NCBI RefSeq assembly: GCF_013371465.1
Contig: NZ_JABWDU010000003.1
Location: 620,001 to 684,000, forward strand
Reading direction: 5' to 3'
Source: Ensifer oleiphilus
GTDB taxonomy: Bacteria > Pseudomonadota > Alphaproteobacteria > Rhizobiales > Rhizobiaceae
DNA: 64,000 nt
Part shown: piece after piece, positions 27,931 to 37,153 of the stretch
How positions within the stretch are numbered: the stretch's first letter is position 1
Layout of the letters: each line of letters opens with the position of its first letter
Made by a program: the position numbers and the translations under genes
The notes under the pieces: generated by a model
The model's input: the letters and a program-made list of their open reading frames with translations, nothing else
Told to the model about the DNA's origin: nothing
Databases searched by the model: none

Positions 27931-28785
27931 TCAGGCCTCGAAGTCGCCGAACACGTCCTGGAGCCGCGTCAGCATGCCGACCCGTTCGCTGACCTCGTCG
28001 CCGAGGACAACGATGATATTGCTCAGCATCAGGTCCATGACGGCGATCGTTGTCGCCGCGCCGTCCCACAAAGGGCCATGAGAGCCGGGGACGACGAGGC
28101 AGATATCCGCCACTTCCGCTGCCCAGGGGCAATATTCGTCAGTATAGAGGATCACCTTGACGCCGGCGCGGCGGGCTTCCATCGCAAGCGGCTTCGCCTT
28201 GGCTGCAAAGCGCCTGACGTCATGCAGGAAGAGCACGCGCCCCTCGACCGACCCGTCGAGCAGCTCCGAATAGGTGCCGTTCAGGCCGTCGACAAACTGC
28301 ACCCGCGACCGGGTATAGGAGAGCTGGCTGGCAAAATACTGGGCGATGCCGCGCACGTTCTGATAGGCGGCGACATAGACCTCGCTGGCGCCGATCAGCG
28401 CGTCGATCGCCTGCTGCCACTCCGGCGAGGTCGTCAGTTCGTAGACCATGCCGAGATTGTTGATCTGTTCCTGGATCAGGCCCGCGAGCAGCTTGCCCTC
28501 GCGAATGTCTTCGCGCAGCCTGTCGACCGGCCCTTTCACCTGCCAGGCCGGGTTGGAACTGCCGCGCCGCAACTCGTGCTTCAGCTGCTCGAGCCCATCG
28601 AAGCCCATGCGCCGGAGATACCGCCCGACAGTCATCGGCGAAAGCTCGAGACGACTTGCGATCGACTTTGCCGTTTCAAACGGGATCTCCGCCAGATTGC
28701 GCTCGATGTAGTGGGCAATCAGTTTGTCGGATTTCGACCGCCTGAGTTCCTCGCTCTGCACGAGCTTCAGGATTCGTTGTGCCAC
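27931..28785 (-). CDS. RpiR-family transcriptional regulator (HTH plus SIS)
   Basis: A 284-residue RpiR-type protein. HTH_6 lies at residues about 20-80 (ETAKSIASRLELSPMTVGRYLRRMGFDG). The SIS domain is at about 125-260 (EVYVAAYQNVRGIAQYFASQL, GVKVILYTDEYCPWA), although the phosphosugar Ser/Thr pattern is less regular than usual. It follows the PotD-like binding-protein gene by 102 bp on the same strand, so it is likely the dedicated regulator of this peptide/amide-type importer locus. The palindrome at 30102-30115 is the obvious candidate target. Confidence 0.88.
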   Translation of the reverse strand: MAQRILKLVQSEELRRSKSDKLIAHYIERNLAEIPFETAKSIASRLELSPMTVGRYLRRMGFDGLEQLKHELRRGSSNPAWQVKGPVDRLREDIREGKLLAGLIQEQINNLGMVYELTTSPEWQQAIDALIGASEVYVAAYQNVRGIAQYFASQLSYTRSRVQFVDGLNGTYSELLDGSVEGRVLFLHDVRRFAAKAKPLAMEARRAGVKVILYTDEYCPWAAEVADICLVVPGSHGPLWDGAATTIAVMDLMLSNIIVVLGDEVSERVGMLTRLQDVFGDFEA

Positions 28786-28887
28786 GTCCCCTCCCCGGAG
28801 GTAGTCCCGCCCGCTTGCAGCGCCCCGCGTCAGATATCAGACGCAAATCACGCTGTGAGCGGGCGGATTTGCCGATCTCTGCCGCCG

Positions 28888-29967
28888 TTACTGCGCCGTC
28901 TTCACCTTGGTCCAGACACGATCGAGCTGGCGCACGCCGGAGCCCAGGTCCTCGAAGATCTGGAGCCGTTGCATCGTTTCGGGCGTCGGATTGATCTCCT
29001 TGCTATTCTTGATCTGGTCGGGGGTCAATTGCCGCGCCGGCACGTTGGCGGTGCCGTTTGTCTGCTGGGAAACGTTGAGGGCCGCGATATCAGGACGGGT
29101 GTAGAACTGCATGAACTTCATGGCGTTGTCCTTGTTGGGCGCGGTCTTCAGGACGCACATATCCTCCTGATACATGGTCGCCCCTTCCTCCGGGATCACG
29201 TAGCCAAGGTCCTTCTGGTTGGCGAAGACGTCGACCATGGCGCCGACGAAGAAGTGCCCTGCGGCGACATCGCCGGACTGCACCATCGGCCGTGTATCAT
29301 AGGTGAAAGCGGCAACGTCGGGCTTCATTGCGATGATCGTATCGGCGGCCTGCTGCAACTCGGCCGGATCGGTCGAGTTGACCTTGTGGCCGTTGAGGAT
29401 CAGGCCGACGGCCAGAACCTCGCGCATGTCGTCGAGCAGGGTGAACTTCAGGCCCTTTTCCTTGACGGTGGCAATCAGGTCCTTCCAGCCGACGACGTCC
29501 TTGCCGAGCACCTTGCGATTGTAGACAATGCCGACGGTTCCGAAGGCGTAGGGCAGGCAATACTCGCCCTTGGGATCGCTCTTTGCCCTCAGGAACGCCG
29601 GGTCGATGTTCTTGAAACCTTCATAGGCATTGATGTCGGTCTTCTCCAGCAGGTCGAGCTTGGACATGATGTCGTGCATGTGCACCGACGGGAAGACGAC
29701 ATCGTAGCCGGTGGCGCCGCCCTGGATCTTCGCCAGCATCTCCTCGTTGGAGGAATAGGTGGAAAGATTGACCTTGATCTCGGTCTCTTCCTCGAATTTC
29801 TTCAGCACCGCCGGATTGATGTATTCGCCCCAGTTGTAGATGTTGAGTTCGGCCGCCTGGCCGAGGGCCGTGGTGGCGATCAGTGCGGACAACGTAAATG
29901 CGGCGGCCCGCGCGGAGCCCAAGAGTTTGGCCCTGGTCGCCCGGACGACGCGGCTTGCTTTCGTCAT
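28888..29967 (-). CDS. Polyamine-type periplasmic binding protein (PotD/PotF family)
   Basis: A 359-residue binding protein from ATG 29967, with GGAGACTATCT before it. The long signal peptide ends near TALGQAA; the mature protein opens with ELNIYNWGEYINPAVLKKFEEE-type sequence (the NWGEYI block is the PotD/PotF hallmark). Later blocks are GYDVVFPSVHMHDIM, LPYAFGTVGIVYNRK and MYQEDMCVLKTAPN. It is divergent from the ATPase and two permeases of the same transporter, an unusual split arrangement. The peptidase gene in the same locus suggests an amide or peptide ligand rather than free polyamine. Confidence 0.92.
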   Translation of the reverse strand: MTKASRVVRATRAKLLGSARAAAFTLSALIATTALGQAAELNIYNWGEYINPAVLKKFEEETEIKVNLSTYSSNEEMLAKIQGGATGYDVVFPSVHMHDIMSKLDLLEKTDINAYEGFKNIDPAFLRAKSDPKGEYCLPYAFGTVGIVYNRKVLGKDVVGWKDLIATVKEKGLKFTLLDDMREVLAVGLILNGHKVNSTDPAELQQAADTIIAMKPDVAAFTYDTRPMVQSGDVAAGHFFVGAMVDVFANQKDLGYVIPEEGATMYQEDMCVLKTAPNKDNAMKFMQFYTRPDIAALNVSQQTNGTANVPARQLTPDQIKNSKEINPTPETMQRLQIFEDLGSGVRQLDRVWTKVKTAQ

Positions 29968-30101
29968 AGATAGTCTCCTCTGATGGTTCATGGGGCTTGG
30001 CGCCCCAAGGTCGGACCGTTCCCTGGTCCTTGCCGGCTCCGGCTTCTGCGGCCGTTGACACCGATGAACAAATGGTATCCATATATCCAAAACGCACAAG
30101 C

Positions 30102-30115
30102 GTTATTTAAATAAC
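30102..30115. promoter_or_regulatory. Perfect 14-bp palindrome in the divergent importer promoter
   Basis: GTTATTTAAATAAC is a perfect palindrome, ending 17 bp before the ATPase start at 30133 and lying 135 bp from the divergent binding-protein gene. It resembles AT-rich inverted repeats bound by RpiR-type regulators; the regulator at 27931-28785 is the likely ligand. Confidence 0.55.
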
Positions 30116-30132
30116 ATTTTGGGGAATGACAG

Positions 30133-31224
30133 ATGCAGGATTCCATTGTCCGGCTGGAGGGGGCGAGCAAAGCCTTCGCCACCCCGGAAGGCGGGAGCGT
30201 GACCGCGCTCGACGCCATCGATCTTCAGGTGCGGCGCAACGAGTTCCTGACGCTTCTCGGGCCCTCCGGCTGCGGCAAGACCACGCTGTTGCAGGCGATC
30301 AGCGGCTTCGTCGAACTCGACGGCGGGCGTATCCTGATCGACGGGGAGGACATGACCGACAGGCCGCCTTACCGCCGGCCAGTCAACACCGTGTTCCAGA
30401 ACTACGCGCTGTTTCCCCACATGACCGTCGGCGAAAACACCGCCTACGCGCTTGAGGTCGCCGGCGTCGCCAAGGCCAAGCGGCGCGAGCAGGTGGCAGC
30501 CGCCCTGAAAATGGTCGGCCTTGCGGGCATGGAAGGCCGACGCCCGCGCCAGCTCTCCGGCGGCCAGCAGCAACGCGTCGCCCTTGCCCGCGCCATCATC
30601 GCGCGTCCAAAACTGCTTTTGCTCGACGAGCCACTTTCGGCGCTGGACAAGAACCTGCGCCAGGCCATGCAGATCGAGTTGAAGACGCTGCAGCACGAGC
30701 TCGGGATCTCCTTCATTTTCGTCACGCACGACCAGCAGGAAGCGCTGACCATGTCGGACCGCGTCGCCGTTCTTTCCGGCGGACGCATCCAGCAGCTCGA
30801 CACGCCACGGGCAATATACGACCACCCGGTCAACAGCTTCGTGGCCACCTTCATCGGTGCGAGCAATCTCTTCGACGGCCGGATCGATGGTGACAGGCTG
30901 ATGACCGGCGACGGCACCGAAATCCGCCATCGGCGAGCCCCGTCGACGGCATCGGGCGCGGCGACGGCTCTGATACGGCCCGAGCAGTTCTTTCTCGCTG
31001 GCGAAGGCGAGCCGTTCCCGACCCTTGATGTCGACCTCGAGGCGATCGTGTTCGTTGGTTCGACGTTCGAACTGTTCGGCCGCACCTCAGCTGGCAAGAA
31101 GGTCATCGCCGAAATTCCGGCCGGCCGGCGCAGCCTGATCGGCGACATCGAGCGAACGCGCCGCGCCAGGCTTGCCTATGATCCGGCGGCCGTTCACCTC
31201 ATTCACGCTTGCGCGGAGGCGTGA
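30133..31224 (+). CDS. Polyamine-type ABC transporter ATP-binding protein (PotA/PotG family)
   Basis: A 363-residue ATPase starting at ATG 30133. Walker [10 protein letters not shown], signature [14 protein letters not shown], Walker [13 protein letters not shown] and switch His FVTHDQQEA are present; the C-terminal third is a TOBE domain ([12 protein letters not shown]). It is the first gene of a four-gene run with two permeases and a peptidase. It pairs with the binding protein encoded on the other strand. The palindrome just upstream probably controls it. Confidence 0.94.
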   Translation: MQDSIVRLEGASKAFATPEGGSVTALDAIDLQVRRNEFLTLLGPSGCGKTTLLQAISGFVELDGGRILIDGEDMTDRPPYRRPVNTVFQNYALFPHMTVGENTAYALEVAGVAKAKRREQVAAALKMVGLAGMEGRRPRQLSGGQQQRVALARAIIARPKLLLLDEPLSALDKNLRQAMQIELKTLQHELGISFIFVTHDQQEALTMSDRVAVLSGGRIQQLDTPRAIYDHPVNSFVATFIGASNLFDGRIDGDRLMTGDGTEIRHRRAPSTASGAATALIRPEQFFLAGEGEPFPTLDVDLEAIVFVGSTFELFGRTSAGKKVIAEIPAGRRSLIGDIERTRRARLAYDPAAVHLIHACAEA

Positions 31225-31225
31225 C

Positions 31226-32125
31226 ATGTCGATCGCCATTCGCCGTCGCGTCCAGCTTGCCGTCCTGCTTGGTCCCGTTTCCCTGTTCCTTGCCGTGTTC
31301 TTCCTCGGTCCACTCGCGATCATGATGGTCACCAGCTTTCTGGCGCCGGGGCTCTATGGCGGCGTGGAGTGGACCTTCTACCCGCACAACTTCGGCCGCA
31401 TCCTCGGCTTTGCCGATCCGATGTTCGAGGATTTCGATCCCGTCTATATCGCCATCTTCATCCGCTCGGTGAAGATCGCGGCGCTGACCGTTCTGGCGGC
31501 CCTCATCGTCTGTTATCCCGCGGCCTTCTGCATCGCCCGCCTGTCGGAGCGGTGGAAGAACTTCTGCCTGTTCCTCATTACCCTGCCCTTCTTCACCAGC
31601 CTGATCGTGCGGCTGTTTGTCTGGGTGCTGATCCTGCGCCAGACCGGCCTCGTCAACGAGATGCTGCTGTCGACGGGCATGATCGCCCGGCCGCTCGACC
31701 TGATCTATACGGACGGCGCCATCATTCTCGGCATGGTCTATGTCTTCATCCCGTTCATGTTCATGCCGGTCTATGGCAGCGTCGAGAAGCTGGACTGGAC
31801 GCTGGTGCGCGCCTCGCTCGATCTCGGCGCCGGCCCAATCCGCACCTTCTGGCGCATCATCCTGCCGCTGACGGCCCCCGGTATCGTCGGCGGCGCGATC
31901 ATCGTCTTCATCCCGGCGCTCGGCAACTTCGTCGTTCCGGCCATTCTCGGCGGCGCCAAGGTAATGATGCTCGGCAATCTGATTGAGCAGCAGTTCCTCG
32001 CCGCCCGCAACTGGCCGTTCGGCTCGGCGCTCGCGATGATGGTCATGAGCGTGATGCTGTTGCTGCTTCTCGTCTATGTGTTCGTGTCTAGCCGGCGCGG
32101 CGCCGACGCCGCGCTCAATCGCTGA
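31226..32125 (+). CDS. ABC transporter permease (PotB/PotH family)
   Basis: A 299-residue inner-membrane permease starting at ATG 31226, 1 bp after the ATPase stop. About six membrane segments; the EAA-type loop reads RASLDLGAGPIRTFWRIILPLT near residue 205. N-terminal block VFFLGPLAIMMVTSF is typical of PotB-like subunits. It forms a heterodimer with the following permease. Confidence 0.93.
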   Translation: MSIAIRRRVQLAVLLGPVSLFLAVFFLGPLAIMMVTSFLAPGLYGGVEWTFYPHNFGRILGFADPMFEDFDPVYIAIFIRSVKIAALTVLAALIVCYPAAFCIARLSERWKNFCLFLITLPFFTSLIVRLFVWVLILRQTGLVNEMLLSTGMIARPLDLIYTDGAIILGMVYVFIPFMFMPVYGSVEKLDWTLVRASLDLGAGPIRTFWRIILPLTAPGIVGGAIIVFIPALGNFVVPAILGGAKVMMLGNLIEQQFLAARNWPFGSALAMMVMSVMLLLLLVYVFVSSRRGADAALNR

Positions 32126-32134
32126 GGTCGCCCC

Positions 32135-32965
32135 ATGAAGATCGCTCAATCCCTCTTCCGCGGCAGCCTCGTTGCCTACACCGGCCTCTTCTTCGCCTTC
32201 ATCTACATCCCGCTGGTGGTGATCGCCGTCTATTCGTTCAATTCCAACCCGGTCAACATGATGACCTGGACCGGCTTCACCACCGAATGGTACGCGCAGG
32301 TGCTGGGGTTCAAGACCACGGTGTCCGAAAACGCGCTCTATATCGAATCAACCGGACAGCTTCTCCAGGCCGTGTGGAACAGCCTCGTCATCGCCACCTC
32401 GACGACGTTGATCGCCACCGTCTTCGGCACGGCGATCGCGATCGGGCTTTACCGCTTCGACTTTCTCGGCCAGCGTTTCTATCGGGTGATCATGTTCATG
32501 CCCATGCTGATGCCCGACATCGTGCTCGGCATCGCGCTTCTGATCTTCTTCGTCAATTCGGGCATCCACCTCGGCCTCATGACGATCATCATCGGCCAGT
32601 GCACCTTCCTGATTTCCTACGTGTTCATCGTCGTCTCGGCGCGGCTTGCCGGCATGGACCGCACACTCGAAAATGCCTCGGCCGACCTGGGCGCCGACGA
32701 GTGGACGACCTTTCGCCGCGTGGTGCTGCCGCAGCTTCTGCCCGGCATTGTCGGCGGCGCCCTGCTCGCCTTCATCATCTCGATGGACGATCTCGTCATC
32801 ACCTACTTCATCGCCGGCGTCGACGTGACGACGCTGCCGATGTTCATCTTCGCCATGCTTCGACGTGGCATCAAGCCGGAGATCAACGCGATCGCCGTGA
32901 TGATGCTGACCTTCTCCTTCGTCGTCGCCTCGCTTGGCCTCTACCTCCGCTCCCGGCAGAAATGA
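32135..32965 (+). CDS. ABC transporter permease (PotC/PotI family)
   Basis: A 276-residue second permease with about six membrane segments. Typical blocks are FAFIYIPLVVIAVYSFN at the N-terminus, the EAA loop ENASADLGADEWTTFRRVVLP near residue 185, and SMDDLVITYFIAGVD near 220. It starts 9 bp after the first permease, and its stop overlaps the peptidase start. Confidence 0.93.
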   Translation: MKIAQSLFRGSLVAYTGLFFAFIYIPLVVIAVYSFNSNPVNMMTWTGFTTEWYAQVLGFKTTVSENALYIESTGQLLQAVWNSLVIATSTTLIATVFGTAIAIGLYRFDFLGQRFYRVIMFMPMLMPDIVLGIALLIFFVNSGIHLGLMTIIIGQCTFLISYVFIVVSARLAGMDRTLENASADLGADEWTTFRRVVLPQLLPGIVGGALLAFIISMDDLVITYFIAGVDVTTLPMFIFAMLRRGIKPEINAIAVMMLTFSFVVASLGLYLRSRQK

Positions 32966-34092
32966 TCATGGACAACAAGAATACCCCCGCCACCAAAGCC
33001 CGCGCCCGCGACCTTGGCCTACCATTTACGGGCCGCACCGGCCCCTACAACGCCATCACCGACGTCGAGGGAATTTCTGTCGGCTTCCATACCATCTCGG
33101 AGGACGAACCGCGCCCGGGACGCAAGCGCCCTGTCCGAACCGGGGTCACCGCCATCCTGCCGCATGCGGGCTCGGATGTACCCGTGCCCGTCTATGCGGG
33201 CGTGCATCGTTTCAACGGCAACGGCGAAATGACCGGAACCCACTGGATCGAGGATGGCGGCTATTTCCTCGGCCCGGTGATGATCACCAACACCCATGCG
33301 GTCGGCATGACCCACCACGCCACGATCAAGTGGATGCTGGAGCGTTATGCCTCCACCTATGACAGCGACGATTTTCTCTGGATCATGCCGGTGGTTGCCG
33401 AAACCTACGACGGCGTTTTGAACGACATCAACGGCCAGCCTATCGGCGAAGCGGAGGTGCAGGCCGCACTCGACGCCGCCAGCGGCGGACCGGTTGAGGA
33501 AGGCAATTGCGGCGGGGGCACCGGCATGATCGCCTATGGCTTCAAGGGTGGTACCGGCACCGCCTCGCGGGTCGTCGAGTTTGGCGGACGGGACTACACG
33601 ATCGGCACGCTTGTGCAGGCCAACCACGGCCAGCGCGACTGGCTGACGATCTGCGGCGTACCGGTCGGCGAGCACATGCGCGATGGCACGCCGCAGAGCC
33701 AGATGCAGGAGCGCGGCTCGATCATCGTCGTCATCGCCACCGATCTGCCGATGGCGCCGCACCAACTTCAGCGTCTTGCCCGCCGCGCGGCGATCGGCAT
33801 CGGCCGCAACGGCACGCCCGGCGGAAACAATTCCGGTGACATCTTCCTGGCGTTTTCGACCGCCAATCCGCAGCCGATGGCGCACCGTGCCCCGCCGAGG
33901 CTGACGCTCGAAATCGTCAATGACGAAATGCTCGACCCCGTCTATCTGGCCACGGTCGACAGCGTCGAAGAGGCGGTGGTCAATGCCATGCTGGCGGCGG
34001 ACGATTCGGGCGGTACGGCGCACGACCGGTTCAAGATCGAGGCGATCAAGCACGGCCGCCTTCTCGAAATCATGCGAAAATACGGGCGCTGA
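32962..34092 (+). CDS. P1 family (DmpA/BapA-type) N-terminal-nucleophile peptidase
   Basis: A 376-residue hydrolase of family S58, which cleaves itself to expose a catalytic N-terminal Ser. The cleavage site is GGNNSGD, with Ser about 291 as nucleophile; conserved upstream blocks are YNAITDVEGISVG near residue 30, NTHAVGMT near 112 and GNCGGGTGMIAYGFKGGTG near 182. Members act as L-aminopeptidase/D-amidase-esterases or beta-peptidases. The ATG at 32962 overlaps the permease stop (ATGA); ATG 32968 is an alternative. No signal peptide is seen, so it acts in the cytoplasm on whatever the linked importer brings in, probably a small peptide or amide. Confidence 0.92.
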   Translation: MIMDNKNTPATKARARDLGLPFTGRTGPYNAITDVEGISVGFHTISEDEPRPGRKRPVRTGVTAILPHAGSDVPVPVYAGVHRFNGNGEMTGTHWIEDGGYFLGPVMITNTHAVGMTHHATIKWMLERYASTYDSDDFLWIMPVVAETYDGVLNDINGQPIGEAEVQAALDAASGGPVEEGNCGGGTGMIAYGFKGGTGTASRVVEFGGRDYTIGTLVQANHGQRDWLTICGVPVGEHMRDGTPQSQMQERGSIIVVIATDLPMAPHQLQRLARRAAIGIGRNGTPGGNNSGDIFLAFSTANPQPMAHRAPPRLTLEIVNDEMLDPVYLATVDSVEEAVVNAMLAADDSGGTAHDRFKIEAIKHGRLLEIMRKYGR

Positions 34093-34446
34093 CGCCGGCC
34101 GCTCTCGGCCCTTCATCAGCAGGTGGCTGCCGCGCAGGAGCAGCGCCATAACAGGCGGCTCTGATGCCGGACGCTGCCTGTGCGCAGCCGGGCGCAAGAT
34201 CGGCTGCCCCATGCCGGCAGGCACTCCTTGTCATTTGCGTCAACTCCAGCGGTCGATTTGGCGCGCCGCTTATTTCTTGTGCAGCTGATCAACGCAAGGA
34301 CAGTTGCCGTTAAACGATGCAGAAAATGAATATATATTCATCAATAATTTGCTAATATTCTGTCTTGACGAGATACCAACAGCGTGTAACCCTTAAAAAC
34401 TATGGGAGGATGCGTAGCATAAAAATCACCTTTGGAGATTAAAGCT
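34093..34446. other. 354-bp AT-rich intergenic region upstream of the polysaccharide cluster
   Basis: No gene. The first half is GC-rich, then 34300-34440 turns AT-rich, unlike its surroundings. It contains the palindrome at 34326-34341 and must hold the cluster promoter. Confidence 0.6.
34326..34341. promoter_or_regulatory. Perfect 16-bp AT-rich palindrome upstream of the polysaccharide cluster
   Basis: ATGAATATATATTCAT reads the same on both strands, 105 bp before the first start codon at 34447. Its composition stands out against the GC-rich surroundings. It could be the operator of a specific regulator or a site for an AT-preferring protein such as MucR. Confidence 0.5.
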
Positions 34447-35880
34447 ATGTCTTCCAAGACAAACAAAGACATTTCGACAAATAACACTAAATCAGTCAGA
34501 ATTTTATCTCTTGGCGTGCTCGGGGTTGTCGGTTCTACGTTCATGACGACGATAGCACCGCCGGTCTTCTCATCATCGACGACACGCGCCGTCACCAACG
34601 CCCCGGTCGTTTCGATCACCTCGCCGATCGGCGGGCGCGTGGTCGAGGTCAACACGGTAGGCGACGGCAGCCTCCCGCTTGCAACGATCGAAAACGACCG
34701 TGTCGACCGCTCGACGTTGATCGGCCTGACGATCGAGCTGACGTCACTTCAGAACGATCTGGCGCTCAAGCAGTCGATTCATGCGGATTATCTCCGCCGC
34801 ATCGCCGATCTCGAGCGGGACTTGGACCGCCAGCAGGCGGCTGTCATCATTCGCTCAGACAACGATCTGCGCAACGCGCAAGCGCACCTGGAAATCGTCA
34901 GCCTGTCGTCCGCCAACGAGAAGAACGCCGCGGAGCGGAAACTCAGCCTCGTGAAAAAGGGCGTGATCGCCGGTAACCGGGATGAGCTTGCCAATACGCT
35001 GAGGCTGGAGGATACGAAGATCGTAGCGGCCAGATTGCGGGTCGAGATGTTGAGTGCGGATCTCGACAATGCCCGCTCGGGCATCTTCGTCGGCGGCGAA
35101 CAGCAATCGTTGCAGGACCTTCAGCGAGAGATCCGCAATGTGAAGGCCGACCGCTCGCAGATCAGCATCCAGACTGCAACCATCCAGGCGCGCATCGACC
35201 AGCTGAAAGCTCTGGCGAATGCGGAAGAGGAACGCATCGCCAAGCTCGTTCGGGCCGATGTGGCGATTTCCACGCAGGCAAAGCTCTTCAAGACCGTGGC
35301 GCAGGTCGGAAAGCAGGTCAGCGGTGGCGATACGCTGGCCGAATCTGTCAGCTGTGCCGACGCCTTCGTCGTTGCCATCTTTTCCGAGCGCCAGGCACAA
35401 AGCCTGTCATTGGGCGCAAGCGTGACGGTGGAGGCCGACGGCTGGGACGGTCCGGTTCTTGGCCGCGTCGAGCGACTGGTGCCAAAGACGACCGAGAGGG
35501 TCGATCTCGACTATGCCGTGCCATTTCCGCCGACGGAACGGCGCGAACTCTACGCCTTCATAGCCCCCGATGCAGCGCATTCGGACAATGGAGTCGTCAG
35601 CAAGTTCTGCGGCGTCGGCACGTGGGTGACTGTCAGCATGCCGAAAACCTGGGTTGTGTGGACCCGCCGCCAGTTCGACAACACGTCGAGCGCGCTTGCC
35701 GGTTATGCCGGCCAGCTCCGTCAGCACCTGGCGGCGTTTACGGACGCTCCCGTGACAGACCCGGGCGAGCAGGCGAGAATCACGCGCGTATCGCCCCGCG
35801 GTGCCCGCCTTTCCGGCACCACCACACTGGCCGTGGCGATGAAGCCCGACGGCGCCCGCATCCGTGAGAAAGCGCTCTGA
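34447..35880 (+). CDS. HlyD-like membrane-fusion protein of the polysaccharide cluster (BgsB-like)
   Basis: A 477-residue protein starting at ATG 34447 with GGAG 9 nt before it. A single N-terminal membrane segment (about residues 20-40) is followed by a lipoyl-like strand region (VVSITSPIGGRVVEVNTVGDG), a long coiled coil (about residues 85-260: LERDLDRQQAAVI, RKLSLVKKGVIAG, EIRNVKADRSQIS) and a beta-barrel region (VAIFSERQAQSLSLGASVTVEADG). This is the layout of membrane-fusion proteins. With a GT2 synthase two genes later, it resembles BgsB of the rhizobial mixed-linkage beta-glucan system. It probably bridges the periplasm during glucan export. Confidence 0.8.
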   Translation: MSSKTNKDISTNNTKSVRILSLGVLGVVGSTFMTTIAPPVFSSSTTRAVTNAPVVSITSPIGGRVVEVNTVGDGSLPLATIENDRVDRSTLIGLTIELTSLQNDLALKQSIHADYLRRIADLERDLDRQQAAVIIRSDNDLRNAQAHLEIVSLSSANEKNAAERKLSLVKKGVIAGNRDELANTLRLEDTKIVAARLRVEMLSADLDNARSGIFVGGEQQSLQDLQREIRNVKADRSQISIQTATIQARIDQLKALANAEEERIAKLVRADVAISTQAKLFKTVAQVGKQVSGGDTLAESVSCADAFVVAIFSERQAQSLSLGASVTVEADGWDGPVLGRVERLVPKTTERVDLDYAVPFPPTERRELYAFIAPDAAHSDNGVVSKFCGVGTWVTVSMPKTWVVWTRRQFDNTSSALAGYAGQLRQHLAAFTDAPVTDPGEQARITRVSPRGARLSGTTTLAVAMKPDGARIREKAL

Positions 35881-35900
35881 CGTTTGTGAGGTATCCGCTG

Positions 35901-37145
35901 ATGTCTCGTTCACCCCTTCCCCTGGGATCACGGGCCATGGCGCTCGCCTGCCTTGCCTGCCTTGCCTCGCCCGCGACAGCTGCCGAGGGCGCGGCAAGCG
36001 AGCTTTGCGATGCGATCGCAGCCGTGCAGCACGACACGGCCGGGCAGCCGCCGGCTGTCGGTTTCATCCCAAGCTATCGGCCGGGACCGAACGAAACAGC
36101 CTTGCCGCAGCCGCTGGCGACGGCGGCGTTCACCTACGACAACGCCCTTGCAGCCATCGCCTTGCTAGCCTGCGGCAGGATTGCCGCAGCCAGATCGATC
36201 GGTGACGCATTGCTGGCCGCAACGAAGACAGATCGGCAGTTTCGCGACGGCCGCCTGCGCAACGCCTACCGGAGCGGAGAAATCACCGTGCCGGTTGCCC
36301 TTCCCGGATGGTGGGACGCCGAGGGGGGCCATTGGGCCGAAGACGAATATCAGGTCAGCACCGCCCTTGGAAATGTCGCCTGGGCCGCACTCGCCCTGCT
36401 CCAGCTTCATGCCCGCACGCGCGAACCCGCCTATCTCGACGGTGCCATGGATCTCGGTGCGTGGCTGAAGCGCGGACTTCGTGAGGACGGCGTCGGCCTG
36501 ACCGGGGGATATTTCGGCTTCGATCCGGCGTCAAAACCCATCCCTTGGAAATCGACGGAACACAATATCGATGCGCTTGCCGTCGCACGCTGGCTGAAAT
36601 CGGAAACCGAAGACCCGCAATGGGACCTCCTTGCGCGCTCGACCATGCATTTCGTCACGAGCATGTTTGACGGCGAGCAAGGCTTCCTGATCGGCACGGA
36701 CCCATCGGGCAAGCCGGTGCGCGACGGCATCACCGTTCTCGACGTGCAGATATGGCCGTTGATGGTGGTGCCTGCGGGCGAGCGACCGGCGGGATGGAAC
36801 GAAGCGCCATTGCGCATCGATGCCAAACTCGCAGTCCCGGGCGGCTACGACTTCAACGACGACCGGGACGGGATCTGGATCGAAGGAACGGCGCAGGCTG
36901 CATTGATGTTTCGGTTGGAGGGTGACGAAAAGCGCGCCGAAAGGTTGATGGAAAGCGTGATGGACAATCGCGACGCGGTTTCGGGTTGGCTGTTTGCTAC
37001 CCGCGACGAGGAAATATCGACCGGCCTTACGATCGACGCTGCGGGTGTCGGGGGCGCGTTTCGCTACTACAGACGGCCACACCTGGGCGCCACGGCCTGG
37101 GCCGTCCTCGCGGCCACGGCTTTCAATCCGTTCCGAGCCAATTGA
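35901..37145 (+). CDS. Secreted alpha-helical barrel protein, putative glycoside hydrolase
   Basis: A 414-residue protein from ATG 35901 with a signal peptide (ACLACLASPATAA). The rest shows helix repeats typical of (alpha/alpha)6 barrels: YDNALAAIALLACGRIAAAR, NVAWAALALLQLHARTREP, EHNIDALAVARWLKSE and GTAQAALMFRLEGDEKRAERL. Acidic and aromatic residues cluster in loops (GWWDAEGGHWAEDEYQ, STEHNID, GIWIEGT), as in glycosidases of this fold. Lying between a fusion protein and a GT2 synthase, it may trim or edit the polymer, as periplasmic cellulases do in cellulose operons. I cannot assign a family; activity is inference. Confidence 0.72.
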   Translation: MSRSPLPLGSRAMALACLACLASPATAAEGAASELCDAIAAVQHDTAGQPPAVGFIPSYRPGPNETALPQPLATAAFTYDNALAAIALLACGRIAAARSIGDALLAATKTDRQFRDGRLRNAYRSGEITVPVALPGWWDAEGGHWAEDEYQVSTALGNVAWAALALLQLHARTREPAYLDGAMDLGAWLKRGLREDGVGLTGGYFGFDPASKPIPWKSTEHNIDALAVARWLKSETEDPQWDLLARSTMHFVTSMFDGEQGFLIGTDPSGKPVRDGITVLDVQIWPLMVVPAGERPAGWNEAPLRIDAKLAVPGGYDFNDDRDGIWIEGTAQAALMFRLEGDEKRAERLMESVMDNRDAVSGWLFATRDEEISTGLTIDAAGVGGAFRYYRRPHLGATAWAVLAATAFNPFRAN

Positions 37146-37153
37146 GAGCTGTC

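Noticed and set aside
27700-29973. 757-codon open frame on the plus strand
   Set aside because: It is antisense to the RpiR regulator and PotD-like genes and has no recognisable domain or ribosome site.
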